This document shows, one piece after another, positions 1 through 12,480 of a stretch of 64,000 bases of DNA (position 1 is the stretch's first letter; every line of letters starts with the position of its first letter). The notes under the pieces were generated by a model, which saw nothing but the letters and a program-made list of their open reading frames with translations, was not told the origin of the DNA and did no database searches. Source of the stretch: Diprion similis (taxonomy: Eukaryota > Arthropoda > Insecta > Hymenoptera > Diprionidae); contig NC_060109.1 in the NCBI RefSeq assembly GCF_021155765.1, positions 5,605,001 through 5,669,000 on the forward strand. The letters run 5' to 3'. Position numbers and translations under genes: made by a program.

Positions 1-482
1 AAAGAGAAATGACGACAACATATTCATTGCATTTAGTTATAATAGTGTTATGGGGCGAGTTGAGCTTGACTATTAATTACGTGTGAAAACCTCAACTCAT
101 CACACAGATTTATTGGAAAAAGATTGCTATACTATATGATTACCTGAGGTAAACACTATATTAGAATGGAAAGTCATTTACCTTTCGATGGTTTGGGTGA
201 TTCGGGCTGTGTGCGGCTTTGCGTGCTCAGTGGGAGTCTGAAGAGTGTCTTTTGTCTATTAATTTATAAAGGTTTTAAGGGTTGAATGAATGAATTTTAG
301 TAAAATTAGGTTTAAGCTAGCACCCAATGAAAGATAATATTCATTCAATGGAGGTGATTAGATTATATGAACAATAACTAAAGGTAAATTTAAAGGATTT
401 AATTGAATGTAAGTTTTTAAAATGTATACAAAACGACCAAAGGTATATGAATGAATTTGGTTGAACCTCAGAATTGTAGAAT

Positions 483-721
483 GTATAAACGAGGGTTTAA
501 ACAAGAACGAGAGATTTCATGAAAGTGAATCCGTCGAGTAAAACTGAATAAGTGTCGTTTCGTTTAATGAAAGAACTGGAGTGGATGTCTTGTCAAATGT
601 AAGAACTAAAGTCGTTGTTTTGGCGAATGTAAGAACTGAGGTGAAGTCCGCGAAAGCAAAAACTGTAGTAAACTCTGCAAGCACAGAAACTGAATTGAAG
701 TGAAAACTGTTGAACGGAGTT
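483..721 (+). repeat. Interspersed repeat, copy 1 (inverted partner at 7018-7250)
   Basis: This stretch is nearly the reverse complement of 7018-7250. Both contain short variants of the phrase gtaagaactg followed by a gtcg- or gtc-rich piece, so the repeat has an internal imperfect 30-40 bp periodicity. Because the receptor exon at 2440-2675 lies between the copies, they are best read as two insertions of one repeat family in flanking introns. Terminal repeats of a single transposon are unlikely. I see no coding capacity. Confidence 0.75.
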
Positions 722-2439
722 CTCCCTTAGGATCTTAAAACGAACCGGAAGAAATCCCTAATGGGTTCCTTACTATTTCAGGAGGATAGAACCAATTAGA
801 AAAATGAAACATACTTTGTAAGTTCTGATTGAAGCAAATATGAAGCGGAAACACACTCTGATTGGTTTTCCACGATTTCCGGCAGGTGAGACCAATCATG
901 GAAAAGAAAAGATATTTAGCTAATTCTAATTTGCTGATATTTTGCGTGCCTCGGACCCAGGGTAGTGGGACAGTTACGCGCACTACCGCTCTACCCACGG
1001 GTGCAGATAAGAACCTCTCGTCCCTTATTTATACTTACTAAATAATCTACTCTATTGTGGCTGTATCTTATGTACTACCTTTATGGGTGATTTTATCGCC
1101 CCGAATATGTGCACTAGACTGTCTAATCCTCAAAATATCTTCCAGTATTTTAGAGCATTTATTTTAGTATTTAGAAAATAATCAAACGAATTCCTGTGGC
1201 GTTCACATGTGGTGGCTTATTTAGGTTTGAAAAAGAGAAGAAATCGAGAAAAACTAACGAGCCCTGCAAGCGGTTAGTGAGAAATAGAATAAAATGGTAT
1301 GGTTATTGATATTTAACGAGAATGCTTTGTATTTAGGGGCAGAGGGCACCGAGGATGTGCCAATAGAAACAGAGTAACGGTCTCAAAGACATATTGAATA
1401 CTGATAATGCACTACGCAGATTTATTTGAAAAATAAAGTTGAAACTCTCAACCATTCACACAAGAGCCTTCACCCGCTTACACAGCCGTCAAGTTTTTGT
1501 AGAGTGTACGGAGTGGCGGAGGCTTTTTTCGTACCTCCGACATTTGAATGCGCCGTAGATGTGAAAGACATAGATGGCACCCAGATGGCCATAATTCTCG
1601 CGATCGAAACTGAAAGGAATAATTGTGTGTATAAACGGGTGTGGTGCTGTAGTTTTCATTTTGGAGGTTTTATCGTGATTGACTATTGCGTCACGAAAGA
1701 ATTGACGCAGAGGAAGCTAGTCCCTCCCAGCTTCACGATCCCGGTACGGCTGCCATATAGAACGTGTCCCTATTGCTCTTCAAAATCTGCTACCCGAGCC
1801 GAGGGAGGCATGTGATGTACCATTTAATTTTGTGGTGAGCACGCAGACAATAGTGAGGATGTTGTCGGAATCCGACATAATGACTGTTGGTTTGAAACTG
1901 AATTTTCTTTGGCCCTGGTAGATTTTATACTGCAACGGGCTGTATCGAAGGGGGTAAAAAATATCGGGGCACGTTTGTCCAATTGGAGGGGGCGATATCC
2001 TTGTTGTTTTTCGATATTTTATGCTCTGGGGGAGTTAGGTGTGAAAATAAGAAACGGGCGACGATGGGGGAAATGCATTGTAAAAAGGGGGTGAATAGCT
2101 GCGAATACGTGACACTGGCGATACCACATGGGATAAATAAACGGTCTACTTATCCCGAATCAATAATAATCCAATTACCGACGTACTCCATTTATCCTAT
2201 CGATGCTATGATGCGGACACATTCCACTTACCTTGATGAGAAGTACACACGCGTTAACCCACAGCGAAATTCACCCCCACTTTGCTGCATTCACTAATTA
2301 TGCATAGCTTACTCATACATGAAATGCCGAGGGGTGGGGGGGTGGGCGTGGGTAGCCAGTCACACAAGTACGCACCTAGGTAGGTTAGCAAATAAACAGA
2401 TTTTGCACTATGGAATAAAGCTTGAATCACTTCACTTAC
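722..2439. other. Intron/flank of Nmdar2 without a recognisable gene
   Basis: I recognise no gene here. Open frames exist (for example 1426-1815 plus and 735-998 minus) but neither resembles a family I know, and neither has a convincing start or codon bias. By position this is the intron 3' of the receptor exon ending at 2440, on the minus strand. The next receptor exon is not visible and presumably lies outside the window. Confidence 0.5.
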
Positions 2440-2675
2440 CAAACTCACAAGAGCACAGCAACCACCTCTATCACTTTTCGCCAAATGATGTCGAACGTAT
2501 TTAAAATAGAGGTGCTCCAGTAGAAGTAACAATGCTGCCAATAGGATTCCACACATAAGGAGGAGAAAGGCACTCAGGAACTGTTCCAGGGCTAGAGGAT
2601 CACTACTCTTTTGAACTTCCCTTCCAGGTTTACAAGTTCCCGTCATCCAGTAACGTCTCAATCTTTCCAAGTCCC
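2440..2675 (-). CDS. Nmdar2: NMDA receptor subunit 2, exon with last transmembrane helix (partial gene)
   Basis: Ionotropic glutamate receptor subunit; NMDA receptors are glutamate-gated cation channels at synapses. The exon encodes the end of the ligand-binding S2 lobe ([15 protein letters not shown]), then a long hydrophobic helix around [20 protein letters not shown], then a basic cytoplasmic stretch. That matches M4 and its flanks in insect NMDAR2. The acceptor is tttcgcag just before 2675; an in-frame TAA a few codons upstream forces the exon to start here. The donor is gtaagt at 2439-2434. The exon is 236 nt: two bases complete the codon begun by the exon at 36869-37050, and it ends on a full codon. 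The cysteine in TGTC is expected to pair with the cysteine of DEDC in the upstream exon. The reading frame is clean. Exons further 3' are not in the window. Confidence 0.88.
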
Positions 2676-2699
2676 CTGCGAAACGTTGAAACATGGCAT

Positions 2700-5600
2700 T
2701 TTATATCTCCATTCTTTGATTGCTTGAAACACTTAGGTTTTTTATGTAATGAGATCGCATGAAAATCATCTTCACGTTTCGTTCTGTTCCGTAAGAAACA
2801 TGTGTTGAAAAAATAAAAATATTATCACCGGCTTAACTTACACAGCGCTCAAACAGAACTGTGCATTTTTTACACCTGACTCCGCGTGGATAAAATTCAT
2901 CTAATGTTTGCACAGTATGTCTTCCAAAACAACTGCTTTCAGAAGCAGTAAAACGTAAAGAAAATTTTGTATAAGAAGTTGAATGATTTTTTGTTCCGAA
3001 TTGACCATTTTATCATAGGACTTACGCATCAAGATTCACGGTAGCGAATCGCCGCTAAGTAACGTTAAGGCGAGAGCTAGCCGTGAATTATTTACCTGGC
3101 CGAACTACTTTCCTATCCTACCGTGCATAAGCATGTCGTTACATCTCAGGAACGCGAGAATATTTTCAAATGAAACTTATGTATCTGGTATTGCCAGCTC
3201 AGGTGACCTCAGTGTTGAAGTCTGATCGAAATGTTACAAGTGGTTTGCGCATAATTAGCTGTCAAAGATGATGAAAAAAACATTTTTCTTTTTCTTCTTC
3301 TTCTTCTCCACGCCAGAGCGCGTTGTGAATACGATTCCAATCGAACGCGTGCATCAACGGACTTCAAATTTTTAACACAGATATTTGGCATCGTAATCTT
3401 GACCCCTATTGATTTTGACATGAATCCGAATCCGTATTCGACCGGTATATTATCTTAAAGTGGCGAAGTGATTCGATAATATGAGAATAAAAAAAATGGC
3501 TGCTGGGTAGAGCAGTTGATTAATAATGCAACCGCTCAATGGCACCAGAAACCGTTAAAACTAAAATAACTGCCTCTACGCTGTCACGCTGTCGAACGTG
3601 AAAATATCTATGATAATTTATTATTATCATTCATTTACTTATATATTATACAATCTTGAAATTAATTTATCAATTTAGTGGAAATTGGTTATGCCAGTTG
3701 TTTTATGTATGAAATAGGTGAATGAGTGAAACAGTCATCGAGTGTCATAAGGGTGGACAAGTATGACGACTGTGGTTTCATGCGAGTAATGTTAATTATT
3801 ACCAACGTCTGCATTGGGGGCTCTTGTGATTTTATAAAACCGATTTTCTGAGCTAGGTGTAAATAAGGAATTAAACCAACGAAGATACGATATTCTGCAA
3901 ACGATATTAATTTGCAAAAGAGCTTGAATAACAATTAGAAACGTTTGTGTCACGCACAAATAGCTAGCAAGAAAATGCCCAAAAGAAGGTTGTTCGCACG
4001 TCGTAAATCTGTCAAAACAAAGCTAACCAGAGCTAGTGGAAGGATAGTCATTATGCATCAAATCAGACGGCACATTACATACGGTGATTTTTAATAGATT
4101 ATTTTTATTCACACAACATGTAGACGATAAATAGACCAGCCTAAATGTTTGCGCGCAGTATAAGTTACATCGTACATTTTAAGTCTCGCGCGCGAATCTT
4201 AAGTTAGCAAACTGTCGTCTTTTCGACAGAGCGCTCTCGTCGACAAAGGCGAGAGGTGGAGCGGGGGAAAAGCGACGGACAGTTGCGAACCACGCAAGCG
4301 ACGATACCCACATTTTTACTTTTGTCAACAATATGTATTAAAATAAAATGTTTATGAGAAAACAAACGGGAGTGGGTTCAAACCATTAATTTGAAATCCC
4401 ATCCTCGACCCTAAACCCTTCCACCCAATGGATGATTTATTTGTTAGTTGATTTGTATTGTACCGAATTTGTTACATACAATTTGAATCATTAAAATAAC
4501 ATGTAAAGGAACAGCACACAATGAATATAATTGAATAGATATCCGATAGTTGTATATCTTACTAATGAAATACGTGTAAATGATAGCGATGCGTTATTAT
4601 TCTTAAAATTAGATATTTAATTAATTTTACTAACGAATCTGTTTTTACATTTAAAATAGGCGATGTTCTATTGAATTTATCTTGTCTTATTTGTCGAGTC
4701 TTGATGAGTTGGTCACGTTCATTTGCTTTAAATTTTCCCACAGGGTTCGTCGAAATAATAATCAATAAAGAGGAATAATTTGAATGAGAACAATGATAGT
4801 TACAATTCCTTCACTTTGCTTGGCCGAGCTTAATAATACGATGTGATAAGTTGAACGTTTGATGACCGACTAACCATATAGCTAGCAAATCTTAACGCGT
4901 CGCCAGTGCCGCACACATATACCTCAACATACGTGTAATGTATATATTCTACAGATTCTTACAGTATGTTTTCTACCATCACCTAGAATATGTCTCAATT
5001 ACCATTCCAATAAATTAAAAGAACATGGTGGTTGAGGTTAATAACAAATGACGCATTTAAAAACAAATTCGGCCTACTGCTTTAGATCACTCAGTCGACA
5101 TTGATCCAGTATCATATTCCATATCTGCTGCATTAGTTTGATTCACATGAAACACACTTGAAAAATGAGAAGCGATGAAGCGGAACCTTTTCGTTGATTG
5201 CTTATTGTTTTATATGTTTTACAGTCACTTGGAACATTTCTATCCTATTATCAATCCGTTGAACAGGGAGACCTTTCACTTTGGCGGGACGATGGCACGA
5301 AATAGGAGGTAGCCCGCAGGTGTGTCGAAAGTTTACACTCTATGTATCTCATCAGAATGAACCAACTTCCACAAGACTACCAATCATGGACTCATCCTAT
5401 CTATACTACGGTATCACTAATTGCTTGCCAAGAAGACTGATATAAATGTCAGTACGCGTAATCTAATAGTATGCTATACATTTCCATATTCTATTATATG
5501 ATACGTACAAACGCAGGGATAAGTCATCATCGTATGTTTGTTTCATCCAACTACATACATAATAACACCATGATTGTCTTATATTTCATATGTTTCGCAG

Positions 5601-7017
5601 TCACCTGGACCATTCCTATTTGATTATTAATCCGTAAGAACAAACACAGATTCAACTTCAACGTGACAACATTCCTACAAAGAAGACGGTCTCCAGTCGC
5701 TCCGAAATTGGCACTCCACGTGTCTCTCATTGTCCTGGACCAACTTTCACTGGCCATTCAAATTATACTCAGTCTTGATGACAGTGAACTGTAAAATTGT
5801 TCGAAATCTTAGCAGCATTTGAAACCATTTTGAACCTATGAAATGATGATAAATCATTCAACTACTCGTGCAACTGGTTCACATTAAATTTATTGTAGAC
5901 TCGTTTGAAATTTGCTGATATTATGAGTAAACAAGTAAAATCTTGTGAAATAAATATGATGAAATGATGTCAAATCAATTTGAAAATTTTTAAATAATTT
6001 AAAGTGTTACAAAATCTTCTAAGATATTTGTGAAATCAGTTGAATCACTTTATATCTTGTGAAATCTGGTCACATCAGTTGATAACTTGCAGAATATGCT
6101 ATCTACCAGATTATTAAAATGACGTACGTTACAATAAATATGTCATTGGCTAATCGCTTCGAACCACACGACTTGCATCTGCCAATTCAACATTGGATGT
6201 AATTCCTTGTCATTGTAATATGTTAACCAATTGTTATCATTCAAGTCAATCTATTGTTTATCCTAATACTAACAGTTTGAATGTTATGTCAAATATGTTA
6301 CAACTATGCAACGCGTGCCTGATTAAGTATTAGTAAATTATTACAGACATTTGCCACTCAAAAATATTGCTGTATATAAATCTCAGCTCATGTTAGGTTG
6401 ATCGCAGTCTAAGATTATATTCTACCTACTCGATACAAGAAATCTAATATGTAGGGTGCAACTTGAAAGTAGCTAAACGAAGTGAATACCACTGTGAACT
6501 CTAATATTGAATAGAATTGTATCTGTTTCAGGAAAGTTTAAGAGAAAAAATTTGCAAAACTTGAACTATAGTAAAATTACTTAAAGTATGAACTGGAATC
6601 ACCCCTCAACTATACGAATGGGCCAACTTATAAAGCAAAGAGTCATAGACCTGATAATGACCCATAAGAAGAGAAAACAACATTATTAATGGAGATAAAG
6701 TATCTACTTTAAACTGCAAATAAAATAACAATGTCTATACTCTGTTGGCAAAAAAATTAGAAAAAAAATTTATAATACAAACTGGGTGAATATTACAATG
6801 AGGTTATGGTTACAAAACAGTTTCGTGTAAAACGCATTATATTATATTATGTTGTACGAATAAATGGACGCATATCAGATAAATCTGAATATCATCTACG
6901 GTAGCATTCTGTCAACTTGTGAAGAAAAAAATCATCATGTAGTGAAAAATACTTATAAAGTCCCAAAGAATTTTGATTACTCAAGTAAATGTAGTTCTCT
7001 GTATGTGTGTAAGGAAG
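2700..7017. other. Intronic stretch without recognisable genes
   Basis: AT-rich sequence with no frame I can assign. I note a short imperfect hairpin around 3033-3090 (attcacgg ... ccgtgaat arms), a GAA/CTT microsatellite near 3288-3306, and a GC-richer patch at 4180-4290. A diverged duplicated segment lies at about 5218-5290 and 5594-5660 (shared tttt/ttcg-cagtcac-tgga-catt core). A stretch at 5930-6110 carries repeated tgaaat/ttgaatc words. None of these suggests a gene. Confidence 0.5.
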
Positions 7018-7250
7018 AACTCCGTTCAACAGTTTTCACTTCAATTCAGTTTCTGTGCTTGCAGAGTTTACTAGTTTTTGCTTCCGCGGACTTCACCTCA
7101 GTTCTTACATTCGCCAAAACAGCGACTTTAGTGCTTACATTTGACAAGACACCGACTCCAGTTCTTTCATTTAACGAAACGACACTTATTCAGTTTTACT
7201 CGACGGATTCACTTCCATGAAATCTCTCGTTCTTGTTTAAACCCTCGTTT
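7018..7250 (-). repeat. Interspersed repeat, copy 2 (inverted relative to 483-721)
   Basis: Reverse complement of the 483-721 repeat along essentially its whole length, ending in the shared aaacgagggtttaaac-type border on the outer side. It could pair with copy 1 in a receptor pre-mRNA, since both sit in introns flanking exon 2440-2675. Confidence 0.75.
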
Positions 7251-7634
7251 ATTCACATTTCTGTGTAGTTGCGGAAATGTTGTCGCTTCGAAATGTGTTT
7301 ACATCAAATATTCATGACTGGTGGTTATTGTTCGACAACCATCCTAAATACGTGATATGAAAACATGATCGTCGTTGCGTATGACTTTTCACTGTCGCGT
7401 CACAAAAATAACAGAAATCAGACGAATTCTACGATCGACTAAATGTTTGTATACATCAGTATCAAACACTCGGGACGGACCGTGAATAGAGCGGCATGAC
7501 ATTGGTCGTCCCTGAGTCTTCATTTATGATTTCAGACAGTTGAACGAAGGGTAAAAACCTACGGCTATTTGTGAAATCATGATGCCGAGCAGGCTGTGAA
7601 TCAGCACCGCTGACTGTGAGATAAGTGTCACAAG

Positions 7635-8955
7635 ATTATACGAACAATGTATATAATAACTTCTTGGATATGAAGATCGAGTGAAAACAACGAAATTATT
7701 TTAACGTTTCGATCCGAGTGGGGGCCCTCCTCAGAACAGAATTTGTTTACTGCAATCTGTCAAGTACACAAAACCAATATAACATGGCAATATAATTAGC
7801 CTGACTTATCAAGTGTTTATAAATGTGGTGTTATCGTTATAATACTAATGCCTAACCAAGATAACAGCAACCTTAGGTGTAACAATTGGTGTTGCACTGT
7901 GAACATTAACCTATAAGTCGTTTAAAATGGTAATCACCTGGCATGTTGCGCAGCTACATCAATGGCACGGACGAACGACAAAAAATGCCGTGGAGAAAAA
8001 TATTTCAAAATTATATGCAATAGCAATACAGATCTCCTAACTCAGCATCGTATATATAAATTTTAGGTGTAAAAGGCCGCAGAAGTGAAGAAGAAAAGAA
8101 AAAGAAAAGAAAAATTATTGACAGTAAACACAACGTCAATCGTCCGGCAACGAGAAGCAAAAGGAGGAAGGAGGCAAGGCTAGCAAGCAGCGGTAAATCA
8201 ATCAATATAGATTAGGGACAACAGACAATGCTGGCGAAGAAGAGCAAAACACAGTGGATAATGAGGTAAACTACGAAGGAAGTATCACTGGAGTACAGAT
8301 GGAACTCAGATGTTCTATGTCCGAGCGTAAATTAACAGAAAGAGGATTGGCGACAATGTGACACATCTCCAGCAATAGTCTTTTGTAATATACGGGATCA
8401 ACCGCCAACACACTAGCACCATCGAAATTGAACGCATGATCTTGATCCAGAGAATGTCTAGTCAAAGCAGTGTAATTGTCCTCGTGTTCGTGAATATTGC
8501 GTCTATGTTCAGTGACTCTGGTGTGTAGTTGTCTACAGGTTTGCCCTATGTAAATTTTATCACACTGTTTGCAAGGGATCTTTTATACTATGCAAGAACA
8601 TTTATTAATCTCTAGAGAATCTTTACCTGAATCGAACAGGAAGGACAAGTCACGTTTGTTTTCTCCTACAAATTTGATGTTGTAACGGGCGAAGGTACGA
8701 TTCAATGACTCGAAGAGGCCAAGAACATAAGGGATAGACACAAACCGTAACGGAACAACCGGATGAACATCTAGATTGTTATTGTCGGAGTCTGATGGTG
8801 TGACGATGGATTTATGTCTATCCCGTATGTGTTTACTCAACATGATGGAGGGATAATTGTTCTTCCATAGCACTTGATAAATTAGGGATAAATTCTTATT
8901 ATGATAAGCTGGACTCGACAATCTAATGGCTCTGTCGACCAGACAGTTCGCATGC
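7635..8955 (-). pseudogene. Penelope-like element copy A, 3' half with GIY-YIG domain (broken)
   Basis: Reading minus, this matches the plus-strand Penelope-like element at 30900-32235 almost throughout. It includes the linker after the reverse transcriptase, the GIY-YIG endonuclease (IYIGQT motif near 8550, followed by HEHEDNYTALTRHSLDQDH) and the 3' untranslated tail. A nonsense codon (TAA where copy B has TAT) falls at the entry to the GIY-YIG domain, near 8580. Homology stops abruptly near 8955, so the reverse transcriptase core is missing. PLEs are retroelements whose RT resembles telomerase; the GIY-YIG nuclease is thought to nick target DNA. Codons are otherwise well kept, so this is a recent copy. 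Confidence 0.88.
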
Positions 8956-8989
8956 TACTATCATCCGCCTGACGAATACGTTATTGTCT

Positions 8990-9160
8990 TTAGATAATTA
9001 TATTGTCTCTATCTTACCATCAGCAATGGCAAACAAATTTCTCCAAACACAAAGGGTCAAACTCGATAATCAATTCCTTGCTCACCGGACAGCCAGCATC
9101 AAAAAATTGGACAAGTTATTAAGCGGCAAGTCCTCTCGTTTCAATAACAGTGAGTAGTAA
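8990..9160 (+). pseudogene. Possible Penelope-like N-terminal fragment, opposite strand
   Basis: A plus-strand frame from about 8995 to the TAG near 9156 reads a basic, leucine-rich peptide (VKLDNQFLAHRTASIKKLDK, then SRFNNS before the stop). It looks like the region that precedes the reverse transcriptase in Penelope-like elements, where a short KFNN-type motif comes just before VVNLS. It lies head-to-head with copy A. I have no alignment, so this is tentative. Confidence 0.3.
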
Positions 9161-9299
9161 TACAAGGGGGATTCTGCGAAGAAATACCTACTTTACCGGC
9201 AGAGCACCCTCCCCCTGCAGCCACCCAGCCCGGACGCAAACCCATCAAGGTTATCCCTACTCCGGCGAGCTGTCAGCGTTCTGCGTTACCATCACTTCG

Positions 9300-9475
9300 A
9301 GTCTTGTCGGTAAGGGGTTACCATCGTTTTGATCCTTGACGGTGAGAAATCCCCTAGAGTGGTGTGCCGGTCGGTAAGAAATCCCCTAGATTGACATGAC
9401 TGTCGGTAAGAAATCCTCCAGATTGACGTGCCGCTCGGTAAGAAATCATGCCGGTCGGTAAGAAGTGCTGTCAGT
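9300..9475 (+). repeat. Minisatellite with about 32-bp unit
   Basis: About five imperfect copies of a unit containing gtcggtaagaaatcccctag, at about 9307, 9338, 9370, 9402 and 9436. The best-spaced copies are 32 bp apart. The array sits between the PLE half and the 153-bp repeat array. Confidence 0.75.
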
Positions 9476-9639
9476 TATCATAGGGGTTTTACCCTTACCA
9501 TGCTTACCGAGCGTGATCGAGCGACTGCATTACCGAGCGCAACCGCGACCCTCAACCGTTCAACGCCAAACCCTCGCACGTTGAGCTTCTGGAAGGTTCC
9601 ATGAGTCAGCTTCTGGAAGATTCTTCCTCCGACGATCAA

Positions 9640-10190
9640 GAGGTTTCGAGGCGGAAGTGCAACGTTGGGAGGCTTATGCAATGACTCCGACAAGTTTCGA
9701 CTTGACGTCGAGCGGCCCTCGGTCAAAGGATTTCGGTGCAACGTTGAACGTGACGCCCCTAAACGAATTCTCGGAATCTTAGACCGACAAACAGTTTTCG
9801 CAATCGGTCGACGAGTTTCGACTTGACGTCGAGAGGCCTGCGTCCATCGGTTTTCGGTGCAACGTTGGATTCTGGAAGGTTCCGGAGTCGTGAGAAAGAT
9901 AACCTGCGACCCTGAACCGAATCTTGGAATCTTAGGCAGACATACAATTCTCGTAATCGTCCGACGAGTTGCGACTTGACGTCGAGAGGCCTGCGTCCAT
10001 CGGTTTTCGGTGCAACGTTGGATTCTGGAAGGTTCCGGAGTCGTGAGAAAGATAACCTGCGACCCTGAACCGAATCTTGGAATCTTAGGCAGACATACAA
10101 TTCTCGTAATCGTCCGACGAGTTGCGACTTGACGTCGAGAGGCCTGCGTCCATCGGTTTTCGGCGCGTCGTTGAATTCTGGAAGATTCTG
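9640..10190 (-). repeat. 153-bp tandem repeat array, left arm
   Basis: Copies of a unit containing cgacttgacgtcgag begin at 9808, 9961 and 10114, exactly 153 bp apart, with more diverged units towards 9640. The same core words (gacgtcaagtcg, cgagaactgtttgtcgg, gttcaacgt) occur in the 121-bp array at 29053-29640 in inverted orientation. Read on the minus strand, the array leaves a long open frame (to 10328). That frame encodes a repeated peptide without resemblance to a known protein and is probably an accident of a unit length divisible by three. Confidence 0.85.
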
Positions 10191-10407
10191 AAATTTGTTA
10201 ACGCTAACTCTTAACTGGCAGGGAAGAGGTTTTGAATCAACGGTTGATAATGGTAAAAACTCTTTTTTTATTGATAATAAAGAGTACAGTTTTACATGTT
10301 TGCTGTTATTCAACGGTATCCTGACCATCGAGCTCCGGACAGTAAGAATTAAGAACTGGTCGAGTAGATGCCAACAGGCTTTTGTATTTCAACAGAAAAT
10401 TTCGCAG

Positions 10408-10869
10408 TCACAATACGTTTTGAGCAGCACAGTTTGAATGTGATATAGAGTAATGTGTACAGTTCAATTTAGTATCTGACATTTTGTTCCATTTTTGCAA
10501 CAACGGACAACCCAAATCCATTAGATTGACAACTTCAGCGTTTTTGCCTAGAACTTTCTGCAGCCAAATCTTCTTCTCCAATCCTTTTATGTAAACCGTT
10601 GACGTGTCACGCAGCGACACGCATTCGACAGTGAAATTAAGCTTCTCGAGAGGTACATTACCGCCTTGCCAGGATAACCCGTGATGATTCCGTGACAGCC
10701 ACAAATTTTCGCTCTTAAACAGAGCGAGTAAAGAATTCCAATCGTACGGCGGTTGGAAGAGAAAAATTGATGGGATAGTTTCTTCGTTGACTGCTATAAC
10801 TGCCAACTCTTTTGGCGTAAAACCAGGGCCTGGTCTGTTGAATCCTTGCACGTCAACTATGAACTCCAT
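10408..10869 (-). CDS. Conserved Polinton-associated orphan protein (MEFIVDVQGF family)
   Basis: A 153-codon frame from the ATG at 10869 (the frame is open upstream to 10905). It starts MEFIVDVQGF and has the motifs KELAVIAVNEE, PYDW, NHHGLSW, VYIKGLEKK and VVNLMDLGCP, and ends in CTHYS...NCAAQNVL. I recognise this layout from insect proteins found beside Polinton capsid genes. It has blocks that could suit an RNase-H-fold exonuclease-like protein, but I cannot assign an activity. It lies just downstream of the capsid pseudogene on the same strand, as in a late-gene cluster. The frame is unbroken to the TGA at 10408; related proteins may run slightly longer, so the stop could be premature. 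Confidence 0.6.
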   Translation of the reverse strand: MEFIVDVQGFNRPGPGFTPKELAVIAVNEETIPSIFLFQPPYDWNSLLALFKSENLWLSRNHHGLSWQGGNVPLEKLNFTVECVSLRDTSTVYIKGLEKKIWLQKVLGKNAEVVNLMDLGCPLLQKWNKMSDTKLNCTHYSISHSNCAAQNVL

Positions 10870-12480
10870 CGTGAATAAGACTGAATCGAAAATCGCAACC
10901 TTCAAGGTTTTTATACCAATTTTCTCACCCTGCCACTCAGTGGATTATACTCGATTATACGATCGTGTAAAACTAAGCAATAGGCAGATGTACCGGCGGG
11001 AAAGTTATTTTTAGCCTCGAATTCGATATGAATGTCAACCGGTCCAGATTTCAGAGCCTCGTTTTGTTTCGAACAGTCGATGAACATCAGAGGTTCGTAC
11101 TGTAGAAATTCGCTCTTTGTCAACAAAGGTTCGGGTTCCTTGCCGTAGTACGTAGCCTGGAAGTTGGCATACATCTCGTACAGCAGTGCGAAGCGATTAT
11201 GACTCATGTCCAGGTTCAGGTTACCGTACTAATAATAATCGGAATTCAAGAAGAGCTTGACGTCGGTGATGTTACAGTGATCAAGATGGTTGGCATTTTT
11301 GTCGGCTTTGTTTTTTCGATTCGTTTGAAAACCGAGAATAACGAATCGCGGTTTCTCCAAATGAGTGGACGTTTTCACAGTCCACACGTGTTTTGTGGTT
11401 GCCGGTAGCAGAGGATATTCGTACATCTCCCAACTGTGGAAGCTCATGCAGACAGGTGTATCTTTCTCGATGAAATTCAACAGAGCAATTTTTCGTTGAT
11501 CCGGAAGCTTCACGTACGGTACCAACTATTCCACTTGATCGATCACGACTCGAAAGTCTTCGTCTTGATTTTAAACAATGGCATTTGAATCGCTCTTTGA
11601 TCTTGTGAGAATCAGCTCATGCTTCGCGTTGACGATCTTGCGATAGTCTTCGGCAAAGCCCAATATCATGCTCAAGGGAATAACCACATCGAAGTTACCA
11701 TTGGCGTCAGTTAATTTTTTCGTTTCTCGAACATCCAGCCATCCAGCGTTTTCCGTAAGCCAACTCTGACCAGGGTTGAGCGAAGCTAGGGTTGCCATCC
11801 GTCCGGGTTTCCCCGGATTTGTCCTAGTTTAGAGGGCATCCGGGGAGCGTCCGGGCGGGGTTTCATTTGTAGTCCGGGTTTAAAAATTTAAAGTTCACCG
11901 TCCCTCTGCCGCTCCCGTCCAGTTGCCACGGTGTGCACTTTGACTTCGCCGCCACTGGCAGTGAGTGGCAGGACGGTTATTAGTATAGACGTCGTTACAG
12001 TTGAGCGAGTGTACCTACGTACACGTGGTCAGTAGACGAGATTTTTATTACATATCGTAGTTGTAATTCTGTACAGTAGTGTGACACTGCTCATCTGAAT
12101 ATTCTGAATGCTATCCACACTTTCATTATAAGTGTGAAAGTAACTCTGTCTGTTTGTAACCTTTTTACGCGAACAGATTAGGCTGAAATTTGGCATAAAT
12201 AATGTTCATATCCCAGAGAAGGACAAAGGCTACTTTTTTTTCAAAAGTAATCATGGAGGGGTGTAAATTAGGTCAAGATGCGGTATCATTTTGCTTTTTG
12301 ACAAGTTTACGGAGATTCTTGCTTAGAGTTTTCGATTCTTTTACAGATTTTCAAGTATGCTATTTTGATGACAAAGTCGCACAGCTAGTCATTATTATAG
12401 TTCTAATTTAACCCCTTGTTTGAAAACTCTCTAGTGACTATATTCTTACTTTTTTTATACTTTTCAGATTAGATACCAAA

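Larger units (their letters stand above)
7635..10190 (-). repeat. Left arm of long inverted structure enclosing the Polinton
   Basis: The inner end (cagaatcttccagaattcaa read outward from 10190) is matched by the plus-strand sequence starting at 29053. The outer end (PLE 3' terminus near 7635) is matched near 32235. Between these ends the arms share the minisatellite core and the PLE C-terminal half. They differ in the middle, where the RT is present only on the right. Confidence 0.7.

Noticed and set aside
1426..1815. 129-codon plus-strand ORF
   Set aside because: No recognisable motif, no conserved neighbour, and it lies antisense in a receptor intron.
483..7250. The two 235-bp inverted repeats as terminal repeats of a 6.8-kb DNA transposon
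   Set aside because: A receptor exon with conserved splice sites lies between them, and no transposase or matching target duplication is seen.
9300..10190. CRISPR-like array
   Set aside because: Units are contiguous tandem repeats without unique spacers, and the genome is eukaryotic.
9759..10328. 189-codon minus-strand ORF with repeated peptide
   Set aside because: It is the translation of the 153-bp minisatellite, open because the unit length is divisible by three; no start context or homology.
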